NCBI GenBank assembly: GCA_012798535.1
Contig: JAAZMZ010000083.1
Location: forward strand, 1-55,235
Direction: 5' to 3'
Origin: Leptolinea sp.
GTDB lineage: Bacteria > Chloroflexota > Anaerolineae > Anaerolineales > Anaerolineaceae
Length of the DNA stretch: 55,235 nt
Within the stretch, counting starts at the first letter, position 1. Each line of letters opens with the position of its first letter. Of this stretch, positions 18,532 through 27,508 are shown in pieces. The notes under the pieces are model-generated. The model had not been told where the DNA came from. It did no database searches and saw nothing but the letters and a program-made list of their open reading frames with translations. The position numbers and the translations under genes were made by a program.

Positions 18532-19374
18532 ATGGCACAAAGCTTTCGGATTGGCACGGTCGGTTCACCCAAATCCACGCCCAAAAAACCGGGCGGGAGC
18601 ATTGGTGCTGTTCAGCAGATACGAGCTCTTGGATTAAGCGCTCTTGAGTTGGGTTGGGTACAGAGCGTGCGTGTCTCAGAAGAGACTTGTCTTGCCATTC
18701 GGAAAGAAGCTGAAATTCAGGATGTGGGTATCAGCGTTCACGCGCCCTATTTTATTAATCTGAATGCTGATGATGAGGAATGGCCAAAATCTCGGACTCG
18801 TTTGATGGATGCTGCCATCTATGGCAATCTGGCAGGTGCGACAGATATCATCTTTCACCCAGGATCATATTTTGAAAAGGCACCTGACGAGGTCTTGAAT
18901 ATTGCGATTCCAAGGTTATCTGGTTGTATCGAGGAACTGCGCAAAGCAGGCAACCCTGTGATCCTTCGTCCTGAAACGATGGGAAAATCCGCCATGCTGG
19001 GTTCTCTTGAAGATACTCTCGAGATGAGCAGATCGATCCCCGGCGTTCTGCCCTGTCTTGATTTTGCTCACCTGCATGCCCGTGCAGCCGGTAAAGAAAA
19101 TAGTAAATCTGAATGGTTCATCCAACTCGAGAAAATTGAAAAAATTATAGGAAAATCCGCACTTCAATCCCTGCATATCCATCTCTCTGGAATCGAATAC
19201 ACGGCGAAAGGTGAACGAAATCACCTTCCCCTAAAAGAATCTGACTTCAATTTACGGGAATTATTAGAAACCCTCAGCGCTGCCGGTTGTTCCGGAAGAA
19301 TTCTGTGTGAAAGTCCTATCCTTGAAGAAGATGCTCTCTATATTCAGGAAGTTCTTCACCAAGTCCAGACCTAA
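18532..19374 (+). CDS. Endonuclease IV-like TIM-barrel protein
   Basis: 280 residues, close to Nfo length. Seen: GAVQQIRALGLSALELGW, VHAPYFINLNA, FHPGSYF, and RPETMGKSAMLGS, all matching the metal-binding pattern of endonuclease IV (AP endonuclease family 2), followed by CLDFAHLHARAAG and IHLSG. Nfo cuts DNA 5' of abasic sites using three zinc ions. The archaeal/Chloroflexi-type divergence leaves open a sugar-phosphate isomerase-like activity. Converges on and overlaps the response regulator by 4 nt. Confidence 0.82.
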   Translation: MAQSFRIGTVGSPKSTPKKPGGSIGAVQQIRALGLSALELGWVQSVRVSEETCLAIRKEAEIQDVGISVHAPYFINLNADDEEWPKSRTRLMDAAIYGNLAGATDIIFHPGSYFEKAPDEVLNIAIPRLSGCIEELRKAGNPVILRPETMGKSAMLGSLEDTLEMSRSIPGVLPCLDFAHLHARAAGKENSKSEWFIQLEKIEKIIGKSALQSLHIHLSGIEYTAKGERNHLPLKESDFNLRELLETLSAAGCSGRILCESPILEEDALYIQEVLHQVQT

Positions 19375-20063
19375 TCACTCCTGTTTTCAGTTTTTTCCAG
19401 CATTTCCTTCGGCATGTATTCTTTCAAATTGTGTTCCACAGCAAATGCAGCGGCTTCAGCTCTGTTGCTGACTCCGAGTTTTGAAAGAATACTTGAAACA
19501 TAATTCCGGATCGTACCTTCACCCAGAAAGAGTTCTTTCGAAATCTCCCGGTTGGTCTTTCCTTCGGAGACTTTAAGTAGCACTTTCTTTTCATTGTCTG
19601 AAAGGTGTGCGAAAGCAGAAGCTTCTTCCTGCTTGACCACCCGCTTAACTTCCTGGAATATGCGCTTTGTCATAGCAGGATCCAACGGTGCTTCCCCTCT
19701 TCCCACTGCTTCTAGAGCCTTCACCAGATCATCCCCACCGATTTGTTTCAAAACGTAACCTGACGCTCCCGCCCGGATGGCAGAAAACAACATTTCATCT
19801 TCAGCGTATGAGGTTAACATGATCACCTTGGTATTCGGGTAGGAATGGGTGATCTCTTCACATGCTTCTATACCTGATGGACCTGGTAGGCGAATATCCA
19901 TTAAAACCGCATCTGGAAGTAACTGAGCTACTTTCTCGATAGCTTCTTTTGCTGTACCGGCTTCGCCTACCACGTCAAATTGCGGATGGTGCTGCAACAA
20001 AGATCGTAAACCAATTCTGACTACTTCATGATCGTCAACAATCAATATCCTCTGCTTCTCCAT
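19371..20063 (-). CDS. NarL/LuxR-type response regulator
   Basis: 230 residues. Receiver domain (1-120) with acidic pocket D10-D11 and phosphoacceptor D56 in LMDIRLP, then a LuxR-type helix-turn-helix (about 160-215: LSDNEKKVLLKVSEGKTNREI). DNA-binding transcription factor controlled by phosphorylation. No sensor kinase lies next to it, so its signal is unknown. Related regulators (DevR/LiaR-like) respond to envelope or redox state. Confidence 0.92.
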   Translation of the reverse strand: MEKQRILIVDDHEVVRIGLRSLLQHHPQFDVVGEAGTAKEAIEKVAQLLPDAVLMDIRLPGPSGIEACEEITHSYPNTKVIMLTSYAEDEMLFSAIRAGASGYVLKQIGGDDLVKALEAVGRGEAPLDPAMTKRIFQEVKRVVKQEEASAFAHLSDNEKKVLLKVSEGKTNREISKELFLGEGTIRNYVSSILSKLGVSNRAEAAAFAVEHNLKEYMPKEMLEKTENRSD

Positions 20064-20175
20064 AGTCTCTCCTGGTTTCTATATATAAAGTATACCCGAT
20101 TGTGTTTGGAGATTTTGTTCAGTTAGGATTCTTATCCTCATTGTGATAAACTTAATAATATTTTAAAGGAGCCGT

Positions 20176-20562
20176 ATGTCGCCCACCACTATCAATCGGA
20201 TTATATACATCGAAGACGATCCTGACATGATTGATCTGGTCAGTTTAATACTGGGCAGGCGTGGATTCACAGTGAAAGGTGCAAACGGTGGTGTTAAAGG
20301 TCTTGAAATGGTGATTTCAGAATTGCCAGACCTAGTTTTATTGGATTTGATGATGCCCGATCTGGATGGCTGGGATGTATACCAGCAAATGAAAGCACAC
20401 GTCAAAACTCGTAATATACCGGTTATTGTGATAACCGCCAAAGCACAGGCAATAGATCGCGTTTTAGGTTTACGAATTGCGAAAGTGGATGATTACATCT
20501 GTAAACCATTTAGTCCGAATGAATTGATCGCCAGTATCGATCGGATCGTGGAAAAGAACTAA
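20176..20562 (+). CDS. Stand-alone CheY-like receiver domain protein
   Basis: 128 residues, receiver domain only: D14-D15 pocket, phosphoacceptor D57 in LLDLMMPDLDG, and the conserved Lys in CKPFSP. AAAGGAG precedes the ATG. There is no output domain and no kinase or chemotaxis gene nearby; it must act by protein contact. Divergent from the LuxR-type regulator with a 112-nt gap. Confidence 0.92.
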   Translation: MSPTTINRIIYIEDDPDMIDLVSLILGRRGFTVKGANGGVKGLEMVISELPDLVLLDLMMPDLDGWDVYQQMKAHVKTRNIPVIVITAKAQAIDRVLGLRIAKVDDYICKPFSPNELIASIDRIVEKN

Positions 20563-20583
20563 TCCCTGCCCCAGAATCTTTTA

Positions 20584-20952
20584 ATGCTCTCTGTAACAGT
20601 AAATAATCTATCGAATAAACAGGCTTGTTCTCTCCATCTTGGGATTTGTGAGAGTTACTTTAGCCGTTTACGCGGATTGATGTTTACCCGATCGATTCAA
20701 ACAGATGGAGGGCTTTTCTTTATCAATTCCTCAGAAGACCGGATCAATTCAGCCATCCATATGTTTTTTATGGGGTATGACCTGTCGATCATCTGGGTAG
20801 ATTCTTCATACCATGTAGTGGATAAGGTCATCGCTTACCGTTGGAAGACTCTTGCCGCACCACAAAAAAAGGCGAAATACATCCTTGAAACACATATCGA
20901 CCGATTTGCAGAATATAATTGCGGTGACACTCTGGAATTCATTCATGTATAA
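20584..20952 (+). CDS. DUF192 family protein
   Basis: 122 residues matching DUF192: SRLRGLMFTRSI near the N-terminus, IHMFFMGYDLSIIWVD in the middle, AKYILETHIDRFA near the C-terminus. Most DUF192 proteins have a signal peptide; this one lacks one and would be cytosolic. Function unknown. Its stop overlaps the start of the LysM/M23 gene by 8 nt, suggesting coupled translation. Confidence 0.85.
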   Translation: MLSVTVNNLSNKQACSLHLGICESYFSRLRGLMFTRSIQTDGGLFFINSSEDRINSAIHMFFMGYDLSIIWVDSSYHVVDKVIAYRWKTLAAPQKKAKYILETHIDRFAEYNCGDTLEFIHV

Positions 20953-22339
20953 AATACACTGGAAATATATAATTCCCTTATTAGTGTTAATTTTTTCAAC
21001 GGCTGTACCTGTACACGCGCAGGATCAATCGTCCGGCCCAACGTATACAATTCAATCAGGGGATACCCTGAATGTGATTGCCTCAAAATTTGGTGTTTCG
21101 GCCGAAGAAATCATCGCTGTAAACAAAATCGAAAATCCCAACTTTCTCACTGTTGGTAACCAGATCATCATTCCCGGACTAGAGGGTGTAACAGGCAATC
21201 TGACCGCTGAAGTCATCCCTCTGGGTTCTACTCTTGATGGATTAAGCATCCAGCATCAATTTCCGATTTCCATGCTCACAAAACTGAATAAAATCACCAG
21301 CCCGCAGGAGATTTTTGCAGGATCAAGTTTGATCTTGCCTGTTTCTGATCAGGCCAGTTTGAGGAACGTTCAAATATTACGCAGTGGTGAAGCGTTGTCA
21401 GAAACTTCCGTTAGAATTAACCTCAATCCTTGGATTGTCGCCATACAGAATAACCTGGACGAGACCTGGCAGGCAATTCCTTCTCGCCCTTTGTACTACT
21501 CCTCTTCCGCACCTGATAATAACCAGCCGAATAGCATACTTCCCAATCTTAAGAATCTCCAATTTGATGAATTGCCATTGACACAGGGGCATACGGTTGA
21601 GATTACCGCCAGCGGAGAACCTGGATTACAGGTATCCGGCCATCTCAATGGCTATACGCTTCATTTCTTTTCCACCCAGGATGGCCGTTATCTGGCGCTT
21701 CAGGGAATTTATGCAATGACTGAACCCGGCTTGGTGAATTTTGATATGACGATTAACAAGGCAGATAGCGAATCCTACAGTTTCTCTCAGAGGATACTGG
21801 TTCAATCTGGTTATTACCCGGAAGATCCGATGTTATCTGTTGATCCTGCAACCATCGATCCTGCCGTCGTAAAGCCAGAGGAGGATCAAATAAGAAAACT
21901 GGCTTCACAGGTGACTCCGCAGCAATTATGGTCAGGAAAGTTCCGCGATCCGGTTGATGAACCGATTTGTTATAAATCAACCTTCGGTAATCGGCGCGCC
22001 TATAACGGTGGACCTTATTCGAGCTTCCATGCTGGATTGGATTATGGCGTTTGCGCAAATTTGAATATCTATGCGCCAGCCGCCGGAGTCGTCGTATTTG
22101 CAGGTCCTTTAACAGTTCGTGGTAACTCGACAATCATTGACCATGGATTGGGTGTATTCACCGGATACTGGCATCAAAGCGAGATTAAAGTAAATGTTGG
22201 CGAACATGTGGAACCCGGACAATTGATCGGATTGATCGGTGATACTGGCCGGGTTACCGGACCGCATCTACACTGGGAAATCTGGGTCAACGGTGCACAG
22301 GTCAATCCAATCCAGTGGTTGGAAAAAACCTACCCGTGA
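20945..22339 (+). CDS. Secreted LysM and M23-family peptidoglycan endopeptidase
   Basis: 464 residues. Signal peptide ends near VPVHAQDQ; LysM domain at about 38-82 (YTIQSGDTLNVIASKFGVS), a second weaker LysM at about 90-140, a beta-rich middle, and a C-terminal M23 domain with zinc ligands in FHAGLDYG and GPHLHWEI. It likely cuts peptide cross-bridges in peptidoglycan or acts as an activator of other hydrolases. The ATG at 20945 was preferred since it begins directly with the signal peptide; longer starts overlap DUF192 in a non-secretory frame. Confidence 0.92.
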   Translation: MYKIHWKYIIPLLVLIFSTAVPVHAQDQSSGPTYTIQSGDTLNVIASKFGVSAEEIIAVNKIENPNFLTVGNQIIIPGLEGVTGNLTAEVIPLGSTLDGLSIQHQFPISMLTKLNKITSPQEIFAGSSLILPVSDQASLRNVQILRSGEALSETSVRINLNPWIVAIQNNLDETWQAIPSRPLYYSSSAPDNNQPNSILPNLKNLQFDELPLTQGHTVEITASGEPGLQVSGHLNGYTLHFFSTQDGRYLALQGIYAMTEPGLVNFDMTINKADSESYSFSQRILVQSGYYPEDPMLSVDPATIDPAVVKPEEDQIRKLASQVTPQQLWSGKFRDPVDEPICYKSTFGNRRAYNGGPYSSFHAGLDYGVCANLNIYAPAAGVVVFAGPLTVRGNSTIIDHGLGVFTGYWHQSEIKVNVGEHVEPGQLIGLIGDTGRVTGPHLHWEIWVNGAQVNPIQWLEKTYP

Positions 22340-22406
22340 TGACGAAGAAGCTACGGTATAATAATATGCTTGATACTTTGCATTGCAGGAGAACCGGATT
22401 AAACTG

Positions 22407-23996
22407 ATGGGATCAAATAACTTATCATTGCAGGAAGATTATTGGCGCGATTTTAAGTTTGAAAATGAGGATCTCGAATTTCTCTATAATCACCTCCTAG
22501 AAATTGAATTACCTCAGACCGCTGAAGAATTAACAAAAGCCCTAATATCCAATCGCATTGATCATGAAATTCAATCCCTTTTGACTCAAAAGCCCACCGG
22601 CGGATTTCGTTATCAACCGGGTGATTCTTACAAAATATCGGATATGCTGGTCTTTCCTCTATTAAATGGGATAAAGGGTAAGGTAATCGATATTCGGCCA
22701 GCCAATAATCCAAATCTGGCAGCTTTTGATGTCATAACAGTCGATTTTGAGAACGGTTCAAAAAGATTATTTGCATCTAAACTGGCGGATCACGCATTAA
22801 ATCAACCTGTCAAGGTTGATGAAAGTGACCCTGCTTTTAATCCGGAAGTTGTTTTTAATCAGTATGGTGAACAAATCACTCAGAATGTTACAGAAAACCT
22901 GGAAGCTGCCTCGGATCTGGTACGCATTGCCGGCCGCTGGTTTCCTCGCGCCCTGCTTGTGGATATCGGTATCGGGCATCTAAATCTGGTTGAAGCAGTG
23001 CTCGATATGAACAATGGCGGGCCTTTGCCCACCAGAACATTGATGGAGCAGATTGAACTTCCTACCGATGTAAATTCAAAATTGACTGAGTTCTCTCTTA
23101 ATCTCGCCCTTGAAGAAGATGGCCGTTTCGACGAAGTAGGACCTGCCGGTGAGACACTCTGGTATCTGCGGAAACTGGAACCGGCCGGTGTTCAAGAACC
23201 TCCCCTGACCTTGCGCTACACACCAGCCGGTCAAGCTGGAGAAATTCAGGATGAAGAACTGGCCAATCAACTGATCAAGAGTGTGGTTGACGAGCTTGAA
23301 CCTGAATCCGGAAAGATGGATAAAGCCGACCAGGTTACAATAAGTTTGATCTATCCGCATTGGAGAGCGGGAACACTGCCTCTTACCAAAGCTATACGCA
23401 AACTCTTCCCGGCGGCTTACGAAGCACCCAGAGTCCAATTCAAATTTATTGATGCAGATACAAATGATGAAATTTCCGGCTGGGTGGTGCGTACAAACAA
23501 GTATGTTTTTGGTCTCCGCGACTGGTATCAAGCCCTCGATCTAATGCCCGGTAATTATGTGACCATTATCCGGGGAAATAAACCCGGTGAAGTTCTTATA
23601 TCTGCCGGTAAAAAGAAACCTTCACGTGAATGGGTACGTACAGCCTTGATTGGCGCTGATGGCGGTGTTGTCTTTGCCATGCTTAAACAACTGGTCAGTG
23701 GTACTCTGGATGAACGCATGGCAGTTATGATTCCTGATGTGAATGCCCTTGACACACTCTGGGAAAATGGGAATTTCACTCGACAATCCATCGATACCAT
23801 TATCAAGAAAATTATGAAGGAACAGGCAAAATTAAACCCTCAGGGTCATGTACATGCCCAGGAGCTCTATTCGGCTGTGAACCTCATTAGACGTTGCCCA
23901 CCGCAGATCATTCTTAATGTTTTACAGAATCGTGATTGGGTGAGCCATCTGGGTGATCTATATTTCCGGTTGAATGAAAGTGATGAAGAGGCTTGA
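22407..23996 (+). CDS. Conserved hypothetical protein with possible HARE-like helix-turn-helix
   Basis: 529 residues; no characterised family recognised. Seen: an N-terminal helical part; a small beta-barrel-like part (about 80-130, RYQPGDSYKISDMLVFP through VDFENGSKRLFA); a segment at about 195-270 with a winged-helix look, ending in an EEDGRFDEVG...LWYLRKLEP pattern like HARE-HTH domains of RNA polymerase delta; and a C-terminal mixed region. No signal peptide or membrane helix. ATG at 22407 is uncertain: the nearest AGGAG is 14 nt upstream, and a TTG at 22383 is possible. Co-oriented with the next gene, which starts right after its stop. Confidence 0.75.
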   Translation: MGSNNLSLQEDYWRDFKFENEDLEFLYNHLLEIELPQTAEELTKALISNRIDHEIQSLLTQKPTGGFRYQPGDSYKISDMLVFPLLNGIKGKVIDIRPANNPNLAAFDVITVDFENGSKRLFASKLADHALNQPVKVDESDPAFNPEVVFNQYGEQITQNVTENLEAASDLVRIAGRWFPRALLVDIGIGHLNLVEAVLDMNNGGPLPTRTLMEQIELPTDVNSKLTEFSLNLALEEDGRFDEVGPAGETLWYLRKLEPAGVQEPPLTLRYTPAGQAGEIQDEELANQLIKSVVDELEPESGKMDKADQVTISLIYPHWRAGTLPLTKAIRKLFPAAYEAPRVQFKFIDADTNDEISGWVVRTNKYVFGLRDWYQALDLMPGNYVTIIRGNKPGEVLISAGKKKPSREWVRTALIGADGGVVFAMLKQLVSGTLDERMAVMIPDVNALDTLWENGNFTRQSIDTIIKKIMKEQAKLNPQGHVHAQELYSAVNLIRRCPPQIILNVLQNRDWVSHLGDLYFRLNESDEEA

Positions 23997-23997
23997 T

Positions 23998-24429
23998 ATG
24001 GTAGAAACAAAAAAATTCAGCCTCGTAAAACCGACCATTGATACCCCCTTCCATATTGACTTTGAATGGTGGAAATTGCATGATAGCAACTGGCGAATTT
24101 ATCTGCATAGCTGTCTCTGTGCGGAACACCAATCAATTTTTGAAAACATCGAAGAGGGAATTTCCATCGACTGGGTGGATCCGGTAACTGCCGAAGTTCA
24201 AATCGTTGACGGTTTGCAGGATACTTTGATGTCTCATTGCTCCAAACAGGATGATTTCTTGACCAATCACACCACACTGGTGGACGCCGTATTTCGCGCA
24301 CTCATTTCGCGAGGGAATACACCGATGTCACCTGTTGAATTATCAGAATATATCGGTAAACCAGCTGAGACTATCCTTCGGACAATTGGCGGTTTTCAGG
24401 TATACAAAGGACTTCGCCCGGTAGGATAA
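23998..24429 (+). CDS. Conserved hypothetical protein with C-terminal winged-helix-like region
   Basis: 143 residues, unknown family. The middle has several Asp/Trp positions (EWWKLHDSNW, IDWVDPVTAE) and two cysteines in HSCLCAEH. The C-terminal 50 residues (LVDAVFRALISRGNTPMSPVELSEYIG) read as a short helix-turn-helix of the HARE type. The ATG lies 1 nt after the stop of the preceding gene, with GAAGAGG before it, so the two are almost surely co-translated and may form a complex (inference). Confidence 0.75.
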   Translation: MVETKKFSLVKPTIDTPFHIDFEWWKLHDSNWRIYLHSCLCAEHQSIFENIEEGISIDWVDPVTAEVQIVDGLQDTLMSHCSKQDDFLTNHTTLVDAVFRALISRGNTPMSPVELSEYIGKPAETILRTIGGFQVYKGLRPVG

Positions 24430-24490
24430 CGAATCACTTACGATTTTTCACATCAGGCAATCATTGTTTCATTGGTGAAGAGGATTCAAT

Positions 24491-24703
24491 ATGCCTAAAT
24501 GGGAATATCTTGAGTTCGAAACGGAATACTATCAGGTTGACAGGATAAAAGGTAAGACACAATCTGAGAAAAAGTTCATCTGGCAGTTTTTGGACCAGAT
24601 TGGCACGGAAGGATGGGAAGTGGTCGCCATGCTCTATGATAACGAGCACCACCGGCGTGTGTATCTTGCGAAACGTGAGCTTTTATCTATATCGCCAGAA
24701 TAG
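24491..24703 (+). CDS. Small DUF4177-like protein
   Basis: 70 residues: PKWEYLEFE at the start, LDQIGTEGWEVVAMLYD in the middle and a YLAKRE end, the short beta-strand/helix pattern of DUF4177. Function unknown. GAAGAGG precedes the ATG, and it follows the two unknown genes on the same strand. Confidence 0.72.
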   Translation: MPKWEYLEFETEYYQVDRIKGKTQSEKKFIWQFLDQIGTEGWEVVAMLYDNEHHRRVYLAKRELLSISPE

Positions 24704-24715
24704 AGTCTTTTTGTA

Positions 24716-25270
24716 TCAGGTCTTTCCAAAGAGAAGGTTACTGAAAAAGGATCGGTTCTTCACCTGACCATTTTTTTTATTGAAATTTCTTCCCGCATCA
24801 TTGGGTGAGTTGAATAATTCAAGTGAAGGTTTGATTTCGCAATAGTCGATGATTCCCAACGGCCTGTTCTGATGATTTATTGATTTGACGAATACAATCA
24901 GAACAATATGTCCAAATTTTTGTGCCAGTCTTCGAGGGTCTTTTCCAAGATTGATTTCTATCTTTTCACCTTCAAATGTCTCAAGAATTACTCTTGAACT
25001 GCCTGACTGTTCCTCAATTATTGTCTTTTCCATTTTCAATTGCCCGAAGATCCCTGAATATATAGTCTTGCATTTCGGGCAGGCCATCGTGTCAAAACGG
25101 TAAAACCAGCCATCGATATCAAATTCATGATCGCAATTCTCACACTTGAATAAAACTGTATAGGAGTGAGAATAAAACGCTTTCCAGACCTGATCATCGG
25201 AAACTTCGATCGAGATACTATCTGGATTCTGTATATCCTGATCCGGATTTATCATCTGTTCTTTTTCCAT
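24716..25270 (-). CDS. Zinc-ribbon protein of unknown function
   Basis: 184 residues. One zinc-ribbon pair of CxxC motifs (CENC ... CPKC) at about residues 43-65, embedded in hydrophobic/aromatic strands, followed by a beta-rich part and a basic C-terminus. No family recognised. The ATG at 25270 follows AAGGA at 10 nt; a longer form starting at 25336 is possible but its upstream part is AT-rich and non-descript. It faces the DUF4177-like gene with a 12-nt gap and no visible terminator. Confidence 0.6.
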   Translation of the reverse strand: MEKEQMINPDQDIQNPDSISIEVSDDQVWKAFYSHSYTVLFKCENCDHEFDIDGWFYRFDTMACPKCKTIYSGIFGQLKMEKTIIEEQSGSSRVILETFEGEKIEINLGKDPRRLAQKFGHIVLIVFVKSINHQNRPLGIIDYCEIKPSLELFNSPNDAGRNFNKKNGQVKNRSFFSNLLFGKT

Positions 25271-25464
25271 CCCATTCCGGTCCTTCCAGTTGATAAGTAG
25301 TAATATTCTTGTATTATTATCGTTAGTTTTTTCCATCCATATAATGACAAAACTGAAAGGTCTACCCCTTTTTTCTTCTTTCCTGGGGAACGAGAAATTT
25401 TACTGTTGCAGACTAATAGGTTATAATATTTTTCTCGCATGGCCGGATAGGATTACTTTTCTTC

Positions 25465-25537
25465 GCCCTCGTAGCTCAATGGACAGAGCACCAGACTTCG
25501 AATCTGTTGGTTGGGAGTTCGAATCTCCCCGAGGGCG
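25465..25537 (+). tRNA. tRNA-Arg (anticodon TCG)
   Basis: Cloverleaf with a 7-bp acceptor stem (GCCCTCG/CGAGGGC), D stem GCTC/GAGC, anticodon loop CTTCGAA (TCG, reads CGA/CGN), and a GGGAG-TTCGAAT-CTCCC T arm. The top pair of the anticodon stem is a C/U mismatch. Discriminator is G and CCA is not encoded, unlike the selenocysteine tRNA at 42730-42826. Confidence 0.93.
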
Positions 25538-25570
25538 CCTGATTTTTCTTAATCGTTCTGAGATGCATTG

Positions 25571-26608
25571 ATGAAATCAACCAACGCGCATAAAAAAGAA
25601 ACCATACTTTTTCTTGGCGGAGGATTCTTTCTGTTAGCAATCGCTTTCACTGGAATCATTCTTCTGCGCACAGGTTTGATTGGTTTTCCGGCGCCAACCG
25701 CAATTCCAACCAAAGATGTGGATCAAGTAGTGCAGGAAATGCACAGCACACTGACCGTTCAGGTGTTATCCACACAACAGGCATTTCTGGTGCAGACAGC
25801 CACCTCTGTAGCGCAAACAGCCAACGCACCAACAGCGACACCAACCCCCACTCCAACCCAAGAGCCGGTTATTGGAAGCACGAAGGTTTCTCCGGTTGAC
25901 GGAATGGTACAAGTTTATGTGCCTTCCGGTGCTTTTCTTATGGGTTCGACAGATAGTTTTACAGAAGCAGAACTCCAGGAAAAACCTCAACACACCGTTT
26001 TTCTCGATGGTTTCTGGATGGATCAGACCGAAGTAACACAGGGAATGTACAAACGCTGTATAGCTTCCGGAACCTGCCCCGATATTGTTCATGACCTGGA
26101 ACAAAACCCTAATTTTAATAAATCTGAGTATGATAATCATCCCGTCATCTATGTGACCTGGGATGCGGCAAAGACGTATTGCGAACGAGTGGGAAGGCGG
26201 CTTCCCACGGAAGCAGAATGGGAAAAATCTGCCCGCGGTTCTCAGGATGCCCGTTTGTATCCATGGGGTGATACTCCGCCAAACGGCAATCAGGCATTAT
26301 TCGGCCTGGCTTTCAATGGGACGCGGCCTGTGGGCAGTTACCCTGACGGTGCATCTCCGTACGGAATACTTGACCTAATCGGTAATGTCCGTGAATGGGT
26401 AAATGATATTTACAGTGAAACTTATTATGTCACTTCACCGGACCACAATCCGCCCGGTTCTGAATTGACCGATGTGCTTTTTGAACATGTATTACGCGGT
26501 GCGTCCTACAAGGATGAAATTCATTACACACATCTTGCAATGCGTTTTCATCATGTGGGAAATTCGGCAGGAGAAAACCGTGGATTTCGCTGTGCTTCGT
26601 CGAACTGA
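25571..26608 (+). CDS. Membrane-anchored SUMF1/formylglycine-generating-enzyme-like protein
   Basis: 345 residues. One N-terminal membrane helix (about 12-34), a low-complexity extracytoplasmic linker with TPTPTPTQ (about 85-105), then a C-type-lectin-like SUMF1 domain: VPSGAFLMGS, HTVFLDGFWMDQTEVTQGMY, RLPTEAEWEKSARG, YPWGD, GNVREWVND, LRGASY and a final GFRCAS. In the family this fold includes sulfatase-activating enzymes and non-catalytic binders; the paired active-site Cys of true FGE is not evident, so enzymatic activity is doubtful. No sulfatase is nearby. Confidence 0.85.
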   Translation: MKSTNAHKKETILFLGGGFFLLAIAFTGIILLRTGLIGFPAPTAIPTKDVDQVVQEMHSTLTVQVLSTQQAFLVQTATSVAQTANAPTATPTPTPTQEPVIGSTKVSPVDGMVQVYVPSGAFLMGSTDSFTEAELQEKPQHTVFLDGFWMDQTEVTQGMYKRCIASGTCPDIVHDLEQNPNFNKSEYDNHPVIYVTWDAAKTYCERVGRRLPTEAEWEKSARGSQDARLYPWGDTPPNGNQALFGLAFNGTRPVGSYPDGASPYGILDLIGNVREWVNDIYSETYYVTSPDHNPPGSELTDVLFEHVLRGASYKDEIHYTHLAMRFHHVGNSAGENRGFRCASSN

Positions 26609-26609
26609 C

Positions 26610-27500
26610 CTAACCAACGAGAAAAATCAATGTCACACCGATTAAAGCGATCAATGTTCCAATAATACTGCGAATACTGATCTTTTCGTTGTAGAACCAT
26701 TTGGATAATGGCAGGAGCATGACCGGGCGGGTCGCCATTAGTGTTGACGCAATACCTACCGGAATCATTTGCACAGATACCATAGATAACCAGACACCGA
26801 GTGAAGGTCCTACTAGAGCACCAGCCAGGATATTATTCCGTGCTTCTTTGTTGTACAACCCCTCCCAAGTATCTCTTATTTTCCCTGAAAGCAATGCTAG
26901 AAGCCACATAACCAGTGTAGCGATCACTATCCGAATCAAAACCCCGGAAAGTGGAGAAAAGCCATTCTCAAGCCCTTTCTTGGACAAAACAAATCCTATG
27001 GCCTGTCCTAGAACAGCTCCTCCTCCACAGAGAATTCCCAGCAACAGATCTCTTCTGGAATGTCCGGTCTGGCCATTGCGTTGTTCCATGACTACCCAAC
27101 CGACTCCAAAAACAGTAAAAAGAATGCCAAAAACTTCCATTAACGTGAGTTGCTCTCCAAGCCATAACCACGCAATGAGCGTTGAGACAACCGGGTCGAG
27201 CGCCATAATGATGGTAGTTAATCGGGCACCGATGTGAACATAAGCTTGAAACAGAAAGGCGTCACCCAGCGCCAGGCCGATTATTCCGGAAAGTCCCAGC
27301 CATAGCCATCGTTCCCCTGAAGCCTGTGTGGGAATTGGTGTCCCGAGGAATATCCAGTGTGCGAGAAGCAGGATCGCGGTAGCCACCAGTAAACGCAACC
27401 GGTTGACACGAACAGAGCCTATGGCCCGTGAGGCATTATTGAAAAATATCGATGTAAATGACCAGCATACAGCCGTTAAGATTGCCGCAATTTCACCCAT
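26610..27500 (-). CDS. EamA/DMT superfamily transporter
   Basis: 296 residues with ten predicted membrane helices in two EamA repeats (each starting near AAILTAVCWSFTSIFF and LGILCGGGAVLGQAIGF). Drug/metabolite exporters of this type move amino acids, nucleotide precursors or small metabolites outward; the substrate is not readable. Starts 8 nt after the MOSC gene stop on the same strand. Confidence 0.9.
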   Translation of the reverse strand: MGEIAAILTAVCWSFTSIFFNNASRAIGSVRVNRLRLLVATAILLLAHWIFLGTPIPTQASGERWLWLGLSGIIGLALGDAFLFQAYVHIGARLTTIIMALDPVVSTLIAWLWLGEQLTLMEVFGILFTVFGVGWVVMEQRNGQTGHSRRDLLLGILCGGGAVLGQAIGFVLSKKGLENGFSPLSGVLIRIVIATLVMWLLALLSGKIRDTWEGLYNKEARNNILAGALVGPSLGVWLSMVSVQMIPVGIASTLMATRPVMLLPLSKWFYNEKISIRSIIGTLIALIGVTLIFLVG

Positions 27501-27508
27501 AGATATAT

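Noticed and set aside
22357..22362. TATAAT before the 529-residue unknown gene as a promoter
   Set aside because: No TTGACA-like element lies 15-19 nt upstream, so I did not list it as a feature.
25790..25870. Repeat-rich segment coding for the TP linker as a genomic repeat
   Set aside because: It is low-complexity coding sequence of a cell-surface linker within an intact gene.
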